Below are positions 1 through 12,642 of a DNA stretch of 44,726 nt, one piece after another; the stretch's first letter is position 1, and the number at the start of each line of letters is the position of its first letter. Under the pieces are notes generated by a model. That model worked only from the letters and a program-made list of their open reading frames with translations, did no database searches and was not told the DNA's origin. Source of the DNA: Candidatus Nitrotoga sp. LAW (GTDB taxonomy: Bacteria; Pseudomonadota; Gammaproteobacteria; Burkholderiales; Gallionellaceae); contig QFXI01000011.1 of assembly GCA_003402315.1 (NCBI GenBank), positions 1-44,726 of the forward strand, written 5' to 3'. Made by a program: the position numbers and the translations under genes.

Positions 1-993
1 AATCGGCGGTCTGGGTTGTTTCCCTTTCGACACCGGACGTTAGCACCCGATGTCTGTCTCCCATGCTCGCACTTCTCGGTATTCGGAGTTTGCAATGGTT
101 TGGTAATCAGCAATAGACCCCTAGCCATGACAGTGCTCTACCCCCGAGAGTGATACATGAGGCACTACCTAAATAGTTTTCGGAGAGAACCAGCTATTTC
201 CAAGTTTGTTTAGCCTTTCACCCCTATCCACAGCTCATCCCCTAATTTTTCAACATTAGTGGGTTCGGACCTCCAGTGAGTGTTACCTCACCTTCATCCT
301 GGCCATGGATAGATCACTTGGTTTCGGGTCTACACCCAGCAACTATCGCCCTTATCAGACTCGCTTTCGCTGCGCCTCCCCTATTCGGTTAAGCTCGCTA
401 CTGAATGTAAGTCGCTGACCCATTATACAAAAGGTACGCAGTCACGGAACAAGTCCGCTCCCACTGTTTGTATGCATGCGGTTTCAGGATCTATTTCACT
501 CCCCTCCCGGGGTTCTTTTCGCCTTTCCCTCACGGTACTGGTTCACTATCGGTCGATTACGAGTATTTAGCCTTGGAGGATGGTCCCCCCATATTCAGAC
601 AGGATTTCTCGTGTCCCGCCCTACTTGTTCCAACCCTATTTCCACTCCTGAATTTTCGCGTACGGGGCTATCACCCACTATGGCCAGACTTTCCAGACTG
701 TTCCACTAATTCAGAAGCTAAAGGTTGCAGGCTCCTCCGATTTCGCTCGCCACTACTCTCGGAATCTCGGTTGATTTCTTTTCCTCCGGCTACTTAGATG
801 TTTCAGTTCACCGGGTTCGCTCTACCTGACCTATGTATTCAGTCAGGAGTGACCCTTGCGGGCCGGGTTTCCCCATTCAGATATCTACGGATCAAAGCTT
901 TATTGCCAGCTCCCCGTAGCTTTTCGCAGGCTTACACGTCTTTCGTCGCCTGTAATCGCCAAGGCATCCACCACATGCACTTATTCACTTGAC
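1..993 (-). rRNA. rrl: 23S ribosomal RNA, 5' third (partial)
   Basis: Read on the minus strand, the stretch begins near 993 with GGTCAAGTGAATAAGTG followed by TGGTGGATGCC, the usual 5' end of bacterial 23S rRNA, and runs off the left window edge near E. coli position 1000. It holds domain I and part of domain II, so roughly the first third of the molecule. The gene is transcribed from right to left behind 16S, tRNA-Ile and tRNA-Ala. The exact 5' end is estimated by similarity and may be off by a few bases. All open frames across it are spurious. Confidence 0.97.
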
Positions 994-1187
994 CCTATAA
1001 CATTAAACCCTCAGCTTTTTAAAGACGAAGATTTTTGTTACAAGATTTTTTTTGCGTTTGTGACCGCTTCCATCCGACTTGAATGGTTACGGCTTGATAC
1101 AATCAAAACCCATGTTTTTCATGCACGCGTATTAATTAGGTTCTCCCATTAACACTTGTGCGTGAATCACTTTCTTACTTCTTCCAG

Positions 1188-1201
1188 ATTTTTAAAGAAC
1201 C
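1188..1201 (-). promoter_or_regulatory. boxA-like antitermination site in the 16S-23S spacer
   Basis: On the minus strand the text GGTTCTTTAAAAATC lies in the spacer between tRNA-Ala and 23S. It matches the GTTCTTTAAAA form of boxA in betaproteobacterial rRNA operons, where NusB/S10 bind to keep polymerase resistant to Rho. A second copy sits in the 16S leader. The call rests on sequence resemblance and position only. Confidence 0.6.
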
Positions 1202-1280
1202 ACTATTAGCAAAAGCCAATATCAAAACAAATAGCTTGGATATAGGTTCTTACCTTGAACATAATAAAAGTAATGGTAAA

Positions 1281-1356
1281 TGGTGGAGGATGACGGGATC
1301 GAACCGACGACCCCCTGCTTGCAAAGCAGGTGCTCTCCCAGCTGAGCTAATCCCCC
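1281..1356 (-). tRNA. alaT: tRNA-Ala (anticodon TGC)
   Basis: The minus strand folds as a 76-nt tRNA. The acceptor starts GGGGGAT, the anticodon loop reads TTTGCAA (TGC, alanine), the T loop is GGTTCGATC, and CCA is encoded at 1281-1283. It sits in the 16S-23S spacer, 5 nt from tRNA-Ile, and is processed from the rRNA precursor. Confidence 0.97.
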
Positions 1357-1361
1357 ATGCT

Positions 1362-1438
<77 letters not shown>

Positions 1439-1554
1439 TATTAAGCGTGAGAAGCGAGAGGTCCGGCATGAGAATAACCCCAGTCCTACTCCAGCCACCT
1501 CACTACTTTAGTTTAGACAACCGATGAGTGTGGATACGTACGCCAAGGCTTCTC

Positions 1555-3099
<1,545 letters not shown>

Positions 3100-3283
3100 T
3101 CTCTATGCTTATTTGATCTGCCCTCGCAGGCAAATCGATCTCACTCAAAGCGAATCAATATTTCATTTTTTCAACTTCATGTGAGGCACTGCTTTTATGT
3201 CTTGAGCATGACAATCACGCAAACTAATTCGCTTGATCATCAATGCCTTAACGCATGTACCCACACTCGTCGGTTGTCTGTAA

Positions 3284-3296
3284 ACTTTTAAAGAAC
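3284..3296 (-). promoter_or_regulatory. boxA-like site in the 16S leader
   Basis: The minus strand reads GTTCTTTAAAAGTTTAC about 190 nt upstream of mature 16S and just after the promoter. This is the leader boxA expected for Nus-factor antitermination of an rRNA operon. Confidence 0.65.
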
Positions 3297-3323
3297 GGGC
3301 TGCCACAGCAGCGAGAGGGGCGC

Positions 3324-3351
3324 ATTATACAGAGCAAATATCGATGGTCAA
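3324..3351 (-). promoter_or_regulatory. rRNA operon promoter (sigma-70 type)
   Basis: On the minus strand a -35 TTGACC (3346-3351) is separated by 16 bp from a perfect -10 TATAAT (3324-3329). The bases after the -10 are GCGCCCCTC, a GC-rich discriminator typical of stringently controlled rRNA promoters. The bases before the -35 (AAATAAAATGC) are A/T-rich like an UP element. Transcription should start near 3316 and proceed toward 16S. Confidence 0.85.
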
Positions 3352-3841
3352 GCATTTTATTTGTGAAACGTGTAAATATGTCTCCTGGACTTGTAGCGCA
3401 TAACTTAACACTTGCCTAATTTAAGGCCTGGTAGCGGTAATGGTACCCAGCGAGCTAACAGAGTAATTTGCCTTTATTGCCCAATAAACATAGTAATTAA
3501 TCTAAGCGAACCTACATTCTCTGCCGACTGTAGAATATCCCGATATATTCGGTGATTTCCTACATTGCATGTGATCGGGCGCAGTCGCATCGATGTAGAT
3601 CAACCCATTTTTGCACACCCCCAAAAAATTTTCCGTCAGCGCATTGAGCTCCTGGTATTACCCACCGATCTCAGAAACTTACACTATTAACATTTGCATG
3701 ACGGCAATAAGCAACGCATTTTACGTGCTCCTACGTTTTCGCATGCCCATTGCTTAAATTGCACGTAGTGTGGCATTCGTGCCACAATCCTGCGCCTGTG
3801 ACAACACTCCTGAATTCTTGATCATAATCTATCCAAACATC
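3352..3841. other. Intergenic region between the rRNA promoter and lysS
   Basis: About 490 bases lie between two divergent transcription units. The right edge of the rRNA promoter (possible UP element) is on the left and the lysS 5' region is on the right. I see no convincing ORF, RNA gene, repeat or clear lysS promoter. Short inverted stretches around 3536-3552 (ATATCCCGATATATTCGG) are too weak to call. Confidence 0.5.
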
Positions 3842-5347
3842 ATGACTACCGAACCAACCACACCTCAGCAAGATGAAAATCAAATTATTACCGAACGCCG
3901 CGCCAAGCTCGCCACACTTCGCAAAGAAAGCGTAGCTTTCCCGAATGATTTTGAACGAAAAAATCTGGCCGGTGATTTACATGCTGCTTACGGTGCAATG
4001 AGCCACGACGAACTGGAAACAGCGCAAGTCAGTGTGACTGTAGCCGGGCGCATGATGTTGAAGCGCGTGATGGGCAAAGCCAGCTTTGCCACCTTGCATG
4101 ACATGAGCGGACGCATCCAGCTATTCATTAACAATAGCGATACCGGCGAAGTAGCGCATGATGCATTTAAGCACTACGATCTGGGCGATATTCTTGGTGC
4201 AACAGGTGTACTGTTTAAAACCAAGACCGGCGAACTTTCTGTGCGTGTAACTGGGCTGCGCCTGTTGACTAAAGCACTACGTCCGCTACCGGAAAAATTT
4301 CACGGTCTGATCGACCAAGAACAAAAATACCGCCAACGGCATGTGGATCTCATCACCAATGAGGACACCCGCAATACATTTATCATCCGCTCCAAGGTAA
4401 TCCAGGCTATACGGGAATTTTTCATACGCCACGATTACCTCGAAGTCGAGACGCCTATGATGCATCCCATCCCGGGAGGTGCATCAGCCAAGCCCTTTAC
4501 CACGCATCACAATGCCTTGGACATGCAGCTGTATCTGCGCATTGCCCCGGAGCTGTACCTTAAGCGGCTGGTAGTGGGCGGCTTTGAGAAGGTATTCGAA
4601 ATCAACCGCAACTTTCGCAATGAGGGGCTTTCTACGCGACATAACCCCGAATTCACCATGATCGAATTTTATGAAGCCTATCGGGATTACCGTTATCTGA
4701 TGGACTTTACCGAGAAGCTGTTTAGCGAAGTGGCGCGCAAGGTGCTGGGCACCACTGTATTCTCTTATCAGGGACGTGAGCTTGACTTGGGGCAACCGTT
4801 CCATCGCCTAACCATTGCACAGGCAATCCAGAAATATCATCCGCAGTTTTCTAACGAGCAGTTGAACGACCGCAATTTTCTCATCAACGAATTACAAGAC
4901 CTGAAGGCTAAATACAGGGCGGAAGATGGTGTGGGCGGACTACAACTTTCACTGTTTGAAGAGCTGACTGAGCATCAGTTATTCGAACCAACTTTCATCA
5001 TTGACTACCCTGCAGAAGCTTCGCCACTGGCGCGCCGCAGCGATACGCGCCCGGAAATTACCGAGCGCTTTGAACTATTTATGGTTGGACGCGAAATCGC
5101 CAATGGCTTCTCCGAGTTGAATGACCCGGAAGACCAGGAAGCGCGCTTTGATTCACAGGTAACGGCCAGGGAGGCAGGTGACGAAGAAGCCATGTTCAAG
5201 GACAGCGATTACATTCGCGCGCTGGAATATGGCCTGCCGCCCACCGCCGGGGAAGGCATCGGTATAGACCGGCTGGTGATGCTGCTCACCAATAGCCCAA
5301 GCATTCGTGATGTAATTTTATTTCCGCAAATGCGGCCCGAAAAATAA
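3842..5347 (+). CDS. lysS: Lysine--tRNA ligase, class II
   Basis: This cytoplasmic enzyme charges tRNA-Lys with lysine. The 501-residue product matches the usual length (E. coli about 505). It has an N-terminal OB-fold anticodon-binding domain (roughly 50-150) and a class II catalytic core with motif 2 [14 protein letters not shown] near residue 257 and motif 3 GIGIDRL near 471. The frame stays open back to 3770, but the conserved N-terminus starts at the ATG at 3842 ([10 protein letters not shown]); the extra 24 upstream residues are not family-like. No strong ribosome binding site precedes it. In many relatives lysS follows prfB; here it is alone, divergent from the rRNA operon. Confidence 0.96.
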   Translation: MTTEPTTPQQDENQIITERRAKLATLRKESVAFPNDFERKNLAGDLHAAYGAMSHDELETAQVSVTVAGRMMLKRVMGKASFATLHDMSGRIQLFINNSDTGEVAHDAFKHYDLGDILGATGVLFKTKTGELSVRVTGLRLLTKALRPLPEKFHGLIDQEQKYRQRHVDLITNEDTRNTFIIRSKVIQAIREFFIRHDYLEVETPMMHPIPGGASAKPFTTHHNALDMQLYLRIAPELYLKRLVVGGFEKVFEINRNFRNEGLSTRHNPEFTMIEFYEAYRDYRYLMDFTEKLFSEVARKVLGTTVFSYQGRELDLGQPFHRLTIAQAIQKYHPQFSNEQLNDRNFLINELQDLKAKYRAEDGVGGLQLSLFEELTEHQLFEPTFIIDYPAEASPLARRSDTRPEITERFELFMVGREIANGFSELNDPEDQEARFDSQVTAREAGDEEAMFKDSDYIRALEYGLPPTAGEGIGIDRLVMLLTNSPSIRDVILFPQMRPEK

Positions 5348-5574
5348 CAAAATAACCAAACGCTTATCGGTACATTTTGATGGGTACTTCCTGTTGCACG
5401 AAGAGCCATGAACGAGTAGTCATATAATTGTGGCAGCCCCATGATGGCTGATATAGCTTGCCGATGATTACACTGAACTAAGTCATAAGTATCATTTTTA
5501 CTTTCAACAGCTCAGCGCATGCTTGGCGTTGCGTTGCTGTATAAAATTAGTTCTGGTTCAACTAGACGATAAGG

Positions 5575-7020
5575 ATGGATACAAGAGGTTTCCCCGTTTC
5601 GTTCCTGGCATCGTTGCTTCTGGCGGGCTGTACCATGATGCCTGCATATGAAAAACCCCTGCCACCCATCGCTTCAACTTTCCCGCGTTCTGCCCCGGGA
5701 GGGGTGGCAGGCGTTACGGTGGCCAACACCAGTTGGGAGTCTTACTTTGGCGATAAACAACTCCGGGGGTTGATTGCAAGGGCGCTCGGTAACAACCGTG
5801 AACTTTTGCTGGCCGTGAGTCGTGTAGAAGAAGTACGATCCCTCTATGGCATTCAACACTCGAATCTGCTGCCCAACATCAGCGGAAACGCTTCCGCCAG
5901 TCGGTTCCAGCTTCCGGCTGATGTATTGCCTATCCAGCCCGGCACGGCGAACTCGTTCCTGTTGAATCAGTACCAGCTATCGTTTGCTTTAAGCACGTGG
6001 GAACTTGATTTCTGGGGCCGCTTGCGCAGTTTGGACACTGCGGCCTTGGAAACTTACCTGGCCACTGACGAAGCGCGTCATGCCGTCCAGGCTACGGTGA
6101 TAGCGCAAGTCTCGAACAGTTACCTCATCGAATGCGAATTGGACGAACGCATCGACCTCGCCATGCGAGCCTTTAAGACGCGGCAGAAATCATTGCGAAT
6201 TGCACAGAGGCGTTTCGAGGTTGGCACTGCTGCTAAGTTGGATGCTGTCCAGGCCGAGATTCTTCTGAGTCAGGCTCAGGCTGAATTGGCAGTATTGCAC
6301 CGCTTGCGTGAACAAAATCATAATGGACTGGAGTTGCTGGTTGGCGGTTCGGTGTCGACAGTTCACCGTTCGCTTAGCAGTATCGAGGCCGGGTTTGTGC
6401 GCAGTCTCGATGCAGGTCTGCCTTCCGACCTGCTGGTTCAGCGTCCTGATTTGCGGGCAGCCGAACGGCGCCTTATGGCGGCCAATGCCAACATCGGTGC
6501 CGCCCGAGCAGCGTTTTTCCCTCGTATCACACTCACCGGCTCGCTGGGCATTACCAGCCGCGAACTGGACGGCCTGTTTTCAGGAGCCGGCGGTGCCTGG
6601 AGTTTCATGCCCAGCATCAATCTTCCTTTGTTTGACGGCGGCCGCAACCGGGCCAACCTCGATTTGTCGTACGCGCGGCGCAACTCTGCGGTGGCCGAGT
6701 ACGAGCGTAGCGTGCAGAATGCCTTTCGCGAAGTAGCCGATGTGCTGGCCGAGCGACATTGGCTGACCGAACAGATCCAGGCGCAACAGGTCACTCTTAA
6801 GGCTCAGCGTGAAAGAAGCCGTCTCGCTGCTTTGCGCTATCAGCATGGCTCCACCAATTATCTGGAGGTGCTGGATGCCGAGCGCTCGCTATTTGCCGTT
6901 GAACAGGTGCTGGTGATTGCCCGACGTTCCTACCTCGCCAGTGGGGTCATGCTGTTCGCGGCATTGGGTGGTGGAGGCGGTACGACTGACGGGGAAGTAA
7001 AACCGGTGAAGTTGAAATGA
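5575..7020 (+). CDS. Outer-membrane efflux lipoprotein, TolC/NodT family
   Basis: This is the predicted outer-membrane channel of a tripartite exporter. The 481-residue product has a lipoprotein signal with lipobox LLAGC (Cys19), then two repeated outer-membrane-efflux domains rich in alpha-helical coiled coil, as in NodT/CusC-type factors. The text LPSDLLVQRPDLRAAERRL (near 285-300) is a family hallmark. A weak AAGG sits before the ATG. The stop overlaps the adaptor start by 4 bases (ATGA), so the gene heads a translationally coupled operon with an HlyD adaptor and two ABC transporter genes. Its substrate cannot be told from sequence. Confidence 0.9.
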   Translation: MDTRGFPVSFLASLLLAGCTMMPAYEKPLPPIASTFPRSAPGGVAGVTVANTSWESYFGDKQLRGLIARALGNNRELLLAVSRVEEVRSLYGIQHSNLLPNISGNASASRFQLPADVLPIQPGTANSFLLNQYQLSFALSTWELDFWGRLRSLDTAALETYLATDEARHAVQATVIAQVSNSYLIECELDERIDLAMRAFKTRQKSLRIAQRRFEVGTAAKLDAVQAEILLSQAQAELAVLHRLREQNHNGLELLVGGSVSTVHRSLSSIEAGFVRSLDAGLPSDLLVQRPDLRAAERRLMAANANIGAARAAFFPRITLTGSLGITSRELDGLFSGAGGAWSFMPSINLPLFDGGRNRANLDLSYARRNSAVAEYERSVQNAFREVADVLAERHWLTEQIQAQQVTLKAQRERSRLAALRYQHGSTNYLEVLDAERSLFAVEQVLVIARRSYLASGVMLFAALGGGGGTTDGEVKPVKLK

Positions 7021-8096
7021 TGAGGAATCTGAACAAGAAGTGGCTCCTGCGGATCTTGGCTGTGATCATCATTGTGATCCTGGCTGGGCTACTGGCGCGA
7101 CAATTCCTAGGCAAGGACAAGAACCTCGATGCTATCGCCAGCGGGAACGGGCGTATCGAGGCCACCGAGATCGACGTAGCAGCGCGTTCCTCCGGCCGCA
7201 TCAAGGATATCCTGGTGGACGAAGGTGATTTTGTGAAAGCCGGGCAAGTTCTGGCACATATTGACTCGGACTCGCTCAACGCGCAACTACGTCAGGCCGA
7301 GGCGCAGGCACAACAGGCACATAACGCCATTTTGACTGCGCGCAGCCAGCTTGCGCAACGCCAGGCTGAACGCGCGGCGATGCTGGCTGTGGTAGTGCAG
7401 CGTGAGGCAGAACGCGCGGCAGCGCGCAGCCGTGCCGCGCGATCATCGACGCTTGCTAAAGAAGGCGGTACCTCGCGCCAGGAGGCTGATGATGACCGTA
7501 CCCAATTGCGCAGTGCCGAAGCTGCCATTACGGCAGCCAAGGCTCAGGTGGCCGCCGCCGATGCGGCGATCGACACGGGACGTGCACAGGTGCTTGGCGC
7601 GCAATCTGCAGCTGAGGCAGCCGATGCGACCATCGAACGCATCCGCGTCGATATCGCCGACAATGATCTTAAGGCTCCGCGCGATGGAAGGATCCAGTTT
7701 CGCGTAGCTCAGCCCGGCGAGGTGGTTGGCGCCGGAGGCAAGGTGCTCAACCTGTTAGACCTTGGGGATGTGTACATGAATTTTTTCTTGCCGGAGACAC
7801 TCGCCGGCAAGGTGGCGTTTGGTAGCGAGGTGCGCATCGTGCTTGACGCCGCGCCCGGCTATGTCATTCCAGCCAAGGTTTCGTTTGTTGCCAGCGCTGC
7901 ACAGTTCACTCCGAAAACAGTGGAAACCGCAAGCGAGCGACAAAAGCTGATGTTCCGGGTGAAAGCCAAGATCGCCCCCAGCTTGTTGAAAAAACACATA
8001 AACCAGGTCAAGACTGGCCTGCCTGGTGTGGCTTGGATTAAACTGGATCAGCAAGCTAAATGGCCCAAGGAACTGACAACCCGGGTCCTGGAATGA
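7017..8096 (+). CDS. yhiI: HlyD-family periplasmic adaptor (YhiI-like)
   Basis: This membrane-fusion protein bridges the inner-membrane ABC transporter and the outer-membrane factor. The 359 residues show one N-terminal membrane anchor (about 10-28), a biotinyl-lipoyl half-domain ([18 protein letters not shown], then [17 protein letters not shown]), a long Ala/Gln/Arg-rich alpha-hairpin (about 90-205) and the second lipoyl half ([19 protein letters not shown]). Gene order with an RbbA-like fusion and a YhhJ-like permease matches the E. coli yhiI-rbbA-yhhJ set, which is the basis for the name. It overlaps both neighbours by 4 bases. Confidence 0.9.
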   Translation: MMRNLNKKWLLRILAVIIIVILAGLLARQFLGKDKNLDAIASGNGRIEATEIDVAARSSGRIKDILVDEGDFVKAGQVLAHIDSDSLNAQLRQAEAQAQQAHNAILTARSQLAQRQAERAAMLAVVVQREAERAAARSRAARSSTLAKEGGTSRQEADDDRTQLRSAEAAITAAKAQVAAADAAIDTGRAQVLGAQSAAEAADATIERIRVDIADNDLKAPRDGRIQFRVAQPGEVVGAGGKVLNLLDLGDVYMNFFLPETLAGKVAFGSEVRIVLDAAPGYVIPAKVSFVASAAQFTPKTVETASERQKLMFRVKAKIAPSLLKKHINQVKTGLPGVAWIKLDQQAKWPKELTTRVLE

Positions 8097-10855
8097 ACTC
8101 CGCCGCCGGCAGCGTGCTTGTCGCCCGCCTTGTCGGCGTCAGCCTAAGCTACGGCAAGACGCTGGCGCTGGACGCGATTGACTTGGATATCCCCGCCGGC
8201 TGCTTGGTCGGCCTGATCGGCCCAGACGGCGTCGGAAAGTCCAGCCTGATGTCGCTGGTAGCGGGCGCGCGCGCGGTACAACAGGGCCTAGTGGAGGCAC
8301 TCGGGGGGGATATGGCCAGTGTGCGCCACCGCAACGAAGTTTGCCCGAATATTGCCTACATGCCGCAGGGGCTTGGCAAAAATCTGTATCCGACCCTGTC
8401 CATAGAGGAAAACCTGCAGTTTTTCGGCCGCCTTTTCGGCCACGGTGCTGCCGAACGGAGGCGCCGTATCGATGAGCTCACCACCAGCACGGGCTTGTCT
8501 CCATTTCTCAGTCGCCCGGTAGGAAAACTTTCCGGCGGCATGAAACAAAAACTGGGCATGTGCTGTGCGCTGATCCACGATCCAGAACTACTAATTCTAG
8601 ACGAGCCGACCACTGGCGTCGATCCGCTGGCGCGCAAACAATTCTGGGATCTGATCACACGCGTTCGCAACCACCGTCCAGATATGAGCGTGATCGTATC
8701 CACAGCATACATGGACGAGGCCGATCGGTTTGACTGGCTGGTGGCGATGGATGCAGGCAGGATCCTGGCCACCGGCACGCCGCGCGAATTGCACGAGCAG
8801 ACCGGGACTGCATCTCTGGAAGCGGCTTTCATTGCGCTGCTGCCGGAAGAGCAGAAGCGTGGCCACCGCGCTGTCGTTGTTCCGCCCTTCGCTGCCGGTG
8901 AAGACCACAAGATCGCCATTGAGGCACGCGATTTGACCATGATATTTGGCGATTTTATGGCGGTTGATCATGTCAACTTCCGCATCCGCCGCGGCGAGAT
9001 TTTTGGCTTCATCGGCTCCAACGGTTGCGGCAAATCTACCACCATGAAGATGCTTACCGGTCTGCTACCGGCCAGCGATGGCCAAGCCTGGCTTTTCGGT
9101 CACGAAGTGGATTCTCATGATATCGCTACGCGACGGCGGGTTGGCTATATGTCCCAATCCTTTTCGCTGTACTCGGAACTCACTGTACGCCAGAACCTGG
9201 TGCTCCATGCGCGCTTGTTCAATATGCCTGAGGTGGAGATTCCGCCACGGGTCGAAGAGATGCTGTTTCGATTTGGCCTCGGCGAAGTGCCCGACGCATT
9301 GCCGAACAGTTTACCGCTGGGGATCCGCCAGCGCTTGTCGCTGGCGGTAGCAATGGTGCACAAGCCAGAATTGTTGATCCTCGACGAACCGACCTCAGGT
9401 GTTGACCCGATTGCGCGGGACAATTTCTGGCAGTTGATGATCGACCTTGCTCGCAAGGACAAGATCACGATCTTCATTTCGACCCACTTTATGAATGAGG
9501 CTGAGCGCTGTGACCGTATTTCGCTGATGCATGCTGGGAAAGTTATGGTCAGCGATGCGCCGTCCGAACTGTTAAATAAAGGCGGAGCAGCCACACTGGA
9601 ACAGGTATTCATCGACTATCTGGAAGAAGCCGGTGCGGCGGTTATCCTGCCCGCTGGCGCTCCTCCGTCCACTCCTATTCTTCCCGCCGCCGCTCCCAGC
9701 ATGGGGTGGCAGTCCAGATTGCGCCGCTGTTTCAGTGCGTCCCGCGCATTCAGCTACACACTGCGCGAAGCGCTGGAACTACGCCGCGACCCGGTGCGCG
9801 GGGCGATGGCGCTGATCGGCTGCCTGACCCTGATGTTTTTCATCGGCTATGGCATCAATATGGACGTGAATGATCTCAGCTACGCCGTGCTCGATCGTGA
9901 CCAGACCACGCTCAGTCACAACTACGCTTTGAACCTCTCTGGATCGGGCTATTTTGTCGAGCATCCGCCAATAACAAGCTACGCCGACTTGGACCGGCGC
10001 ATGCGCAACGGCGAACTGTCACTTGCCATTGAAATTCCGCCCGGCTTTGCTCGCGACGTCCAGCGCAGCAACCCGGTCCAGATTGGTGCCTGGATCGATG
10101 GTGCGATGACAATGCGGGCTGAAATCGTGCAGGGCTACGTGCAAGGCATGCATCAAAGCTGGCTGATCGACATGGCGAAGACCCGGCTCGGCCAGGACGC
10201 GGCTACCGGTTCGGCTATCATTGAAACGCGATTTCGTTATAACCCGGACATGATGAGTCTGCCGGCGATGGTTCCAGCGGTTATTCCTATCCTTATGCTG
10301 ATGATTCCGTGCATGCTGACAGCGCTGTCAGTAGTACGCGAGAAAGAGCTGGGTTCGATCATCAATTTCTATGTCACCCCAGTTACCCGTACCGAGTTCC
10401 TGCTTGGCAAGCAGCTTCCTTACATTGTGTTGTCAATGCTGAATTTCCTGCTGATGTCTGTACTTGCCATCACAATATTCGGTGTGCCTATCACCGGCAG
10501 TTTTGCCACCCTTGCGCTGGCAGCCCTAATTTTCAGTATTTTTTCGACAGGCTTTGGCCTGTTCGCTTCCATTTTTACCCGCAGCCAGATTGCGGCGATA
10601 TTCGCGACCATGCTCGGCACTATGCTTCCGGCAATTCAATTTTCAGGCCTGCTCAACCCGGTTTCCTCGCTGGAAGGTGCCGGGAAAATCATCGGGCAGA
10701 TCTATCCGGCATCGCATTTCCTCATAATTAGCCGTGGAATTTTCAGCAAGGCTCTGGATTTGTCGGATCTGGTCGCATACTTCTGGCCTATGTTGCTGGC
10801 CGCTCTGGGAATTGTAGGTCTATCAATCTCCCTGCTGAAAAAGCAAGACAGCTGA
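8093..10855 (+). CDS. rbbA: RbbA-like fused ABC transporter (two ATPases plus ABC-2 permease)
   Basis: This is a 920-residue inner-membrane exporter subunit. The first ATPase has Walker [10 protein letters not shown] (43-51), signature LSGGMKQ and Walker [14 protein letters not shown]. The second has Walker [10 protein letters not shown], Walker [14 protein letters not shown] and a degenerate signature, LPLGIRQR instead of LSGGQ. The C-terminal third is an ABC-2 permease with about six membrane segments and a large periplasmic loop. Length and architecture match E. coli RbbA, a protein also reported to associate with ribosomes. I start it at 8093, where ATG overlaps the adaptor stop; an in-frame ATG at 8060 would lengthen the overlap to 37 bases. 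Confidence 0.9.
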   Translation: MNSAAGSVLVARLVGVSLSYGKTLALDAIDLDIPAGCLVGLIGPDGVGKSSLMSLVAGARAVQQGLVEALGGDMASVRHRNEVCPNIAYMPQGLGKNLYPTLSIEENLQFFGRLFGHGAAERRRRIDELTTSTGLSPFLSRPVGKLSGGMKQKLGMCCALIHDPELLILDEPTTGVDPLARKQFWDLITRVRNHRPDMSVIVSTAYMDEADRFDWLVAMDAGRILATGTPRELHEQTGTASLEAAFIALLPEEQKRGHRAVVVPPFAAGEDHKIAIEARDLTMIFGDFMAVDHVNFRIRRGEIFGFIGSNGCGKSTTMKMLTGLLPASDGQAWLFGHEVDSHDIATRRRVGYMSQSFSLYSELTVRQNLVLHARLFNMPEVEIPPRVEEMLFRFGLGEVPDALPNSLPLGIRQRLSLAVAMVHKPELLILDEPTSGVDPIARDNFWQLMIDLARKDKITIFISTHFMNEAERCDRISLMHAGKVMVSDAPSELLNKGGAATLEQVFIDYLEEAGAAVILPAGAPPSTPILPAAAPSMGWQSRLRRCFSASRAFSYTLREALELRRDPVRGAMALIGCLTLMFFIGYGINMDVNDLSYAVLDRDQTTLSHNYALNLSGSGYFVEHPPITSYADLDRRMRNGELSLAIEIPPGFARDVQRSNPVQIGAWIDGAMTMRAEIVQGYVQGMHQSWLIDMAKTRLGQDAATGSAIIETRFRYNPDMMSLPAMVPAVIPILMLMIPCMLTALSVVREKELGSIINFYVTPVTRTEFLLGKQLPYIVLSMLNFLLMSVLAITIFGVPITGSFATLALAALIFSIFSTGFGLFASIFTRSQIAAIFATMLGTMLPAIQFSGLLNPVSSLEGAGKIIGQIYPASHFLIISRGIFSKALDLSDLVAYFWPMLLAALGIVGLSISLLKKQDS

Positions 10856-10857
10856 CG

Positions 10858-11982
10858 ATGAGCCATACTTCCAATATCTATCAACTCGGTGTCAAGGAGC
10901 TGTGGAGTTTGCGGCGTGATTCGATCATGCTGATACTGATTGCCTATACTTTTACCGTGGCGATTTATATCGCCGCTACCGCAATGCCGGATTCCCTGCA
11001 CAAGGCTGTGATCGCAATCGTGGATGAAGACGGGTCACCCCTTTCTGCGCGCATAACCTCGGCTTTTTATCCTCCACACTTCATGTCACCGATCATGGTG
11101 TCGCTGAAGGAGGTCGATCCGGGATTGGACGCTGGCAAATTTACGTTCGCGCTCGACATTCCTCCGGAATTTCAGCGCGATGTGATAGCCGGAAAGTCCC
11201 CGACTATCCAGCTGAACGTGGATGCCACGCGCATGAGCCAATCTTTCACCGGCAGCAGCTACATCCAGCAGATTGTATTGGGTGAAGTCAATGAATTTGT
11301 TCAGCGTTATCGTGGTAGTACTACACCGCCAGTTGAGTTGGCAATGCGAGTACGTTTCAATCCCTCTCTGGCACCAGCCTGGTTCGGTTCGCTAATGGAG
11401 CTCGTCGGTCACATTACCATGTTATCAGTCATTCTGACCGGCACCGCCCTGATCCGTGAACGCGAGCACGGTACGATCGAGCACCTGCTGGTAATGCCGG
11501 TGACAGCCAGCGAGATCATGCTGTCCAAAGTCTGGTCTATGGGGGTGGTAGTCTTGCTGGCAACGGCTTTTTCGCTGTCCTTTATCATACAGGGCCTATT
11601 GCAGGTGCCGATTGAAGGCTCGATAGCACTGTTCCTCTTTTGTGCCACATTACATCTATTTGCCACCACATCAATGGGCATCTTCATGGCAACACTCGCG
11701 CGCACCATGCCTCAGTTTGGTCTTTTGGTGGTACTAGTACTGCTACCGATGGAAGTGCTGTCTGGAGGATCAACCCCACGCGAAAGCATGCCTGAACTCG
11801 CGCAAAATATAATGCTGGTTACGCCAACCACGCACTTTGTTTCTCTCGCTCAAGCCATTCTCTTCCGTGGAGCCGGATTCGAAATAGTATGGCCGCAAAT
11901 GCTTACATTAGTCGTGATCGGAAGTGTCCTGTTTGTTCTGTCTCTGCGTCGATTCCGTAAATCTCTCAGCAGCCTAGCTTGA
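10858..11982 (+). CDS. yhhJ: ABC-2 type permease, YhhJ-like
   Basis: This 374-residue inner-membrane permease probably pairs with the permease half of the preceding fusion protein. It has one N-terminal membrane segment (about 22-42), a periplasmic domain of about 130 residues, and a block of five hydrophobic segments from about 180 onward, the ABC-2 fold. The text LIREREHGTIEHLLVMPVT is typical of the family. It starts 2 bases after the upstream stop and completes the four-gene export operon. The natural cargo is unknown; relatives are linked to drug or surface-component export. Confidence 0.9.
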   Translation: MSHTSNIYQLGVKELWSLRRDSIMLILIAYTFTVAIYIAATAMPDSLHKAVIAIVDEDGSPLSARITSAFYPPHFMSPIMVSLKEVDPGLDAGKFTFALDIPPEFQRDVIAGKSPTIQLNVDATRMSQSFTGSSYIQQIVLGEVNEFVQRYRGSTTPPVELAMRVRFNPSLAPAWFGSLMELVGHITMLSVILTGTALIREREHGTIEHLLVMPVTASEIMLSKVWSMGVVVLLATAFSLSFIIQGLLQVPIEGSIALFLFCATLHLFATTSMGIFMATLARTMPQFGLLVVLVLLPMEVLSGGSTPRESMPELAQNIMLVTPTTHFVSLAQAILFRGAGFEIVWPQMLTLVVIGSVLFVLSLRRFRKSLSSLA

Positions 11983-12096
11983 AATACTTTCACTAGCGTA
12001 GTGTATTGTACTGTCTGCGCCGCATAGAGATGGACTCTACCAAAAAACAGAGAGACATCTCTTAGGAATTAGAATGAGTGCATAAGCTTCGTTTTA

Positions 12097-12519
12097 TTGC
12101 GGCAAATACATGAAAATGTTTACCTTGGTCAGCGTGCCGGTTATATCGCCATGCAACAGGCCTCCGCTGTGACTAAGAAGTCGGTGGCGAAGTTTGTGCA
12201 ATACCATCTCCCGCCTGGCCAACTGGTGCGCAGTGATGCGCTGGCTTCGTTAGTGGAGATCGGCAAAACCCAGCACCATGCCGCACGGGTGACCCCATCC
12301 GACAAAGCCGGAAAATGGCTGCCCTGGGTGCATATCGCCATCGGCAACCTCAAAGCATTTCTGCTAGGAACCTATCACGGGGTATCGTCCAAGTATTTGC
12401 AAGAGTATCTCAATAAGTTCTATTATCGATTCAACCAGCATACGTGGGAAGCAAAATTGCCATTACGTTTGCTCAACGCTTGCCTGACGCTGGCTCAAGT
12501 TACACTGAAAATAGTTTAG
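12097..12519 (+). pseudogene. IS1595-family transposase remnant (C-terminal half)
   Basis: The 140-residue frame matches only the C-terminal half of an ISXO2-like/IS1595 DDE transposase, recognised from WVHIAIGNLKAFLLGTYHGV and KYLQEYLNKFYYRFN. The N-terminal zinc-binding and first catalytic parts are missing, so the element is dead. I could not identify terminal inverted repeats. It lies just downstream of the export operon and marks the start of a stretch with several mobile-element scars. Confidence 0.8.
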
Positions 12520-12642
12520 AGGCATATAAAAAAGCTTCACCTTGGTGTAGCACTTCCAGAAATCGGAAGTAACAAAAAACCATGGCCTGCCTCCTATTTT
12601 TCCTCTGTAGCTTGAATTATTTTTACTAACGTAAATAGATAC

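Noticed and set aside
468-1152. Several plus-strand open frames of 60-110 codons
   Set aside because: They are antisense to the 23S rRNA or in its spacer; translations show no domain and the rRNA call is certain.
12025-12062. AGAGATG...CATCTCT pair after the export operon as a terminator
   Set aside because: Only 7 bp with a 24-base loop and no T-run; too weak to call.
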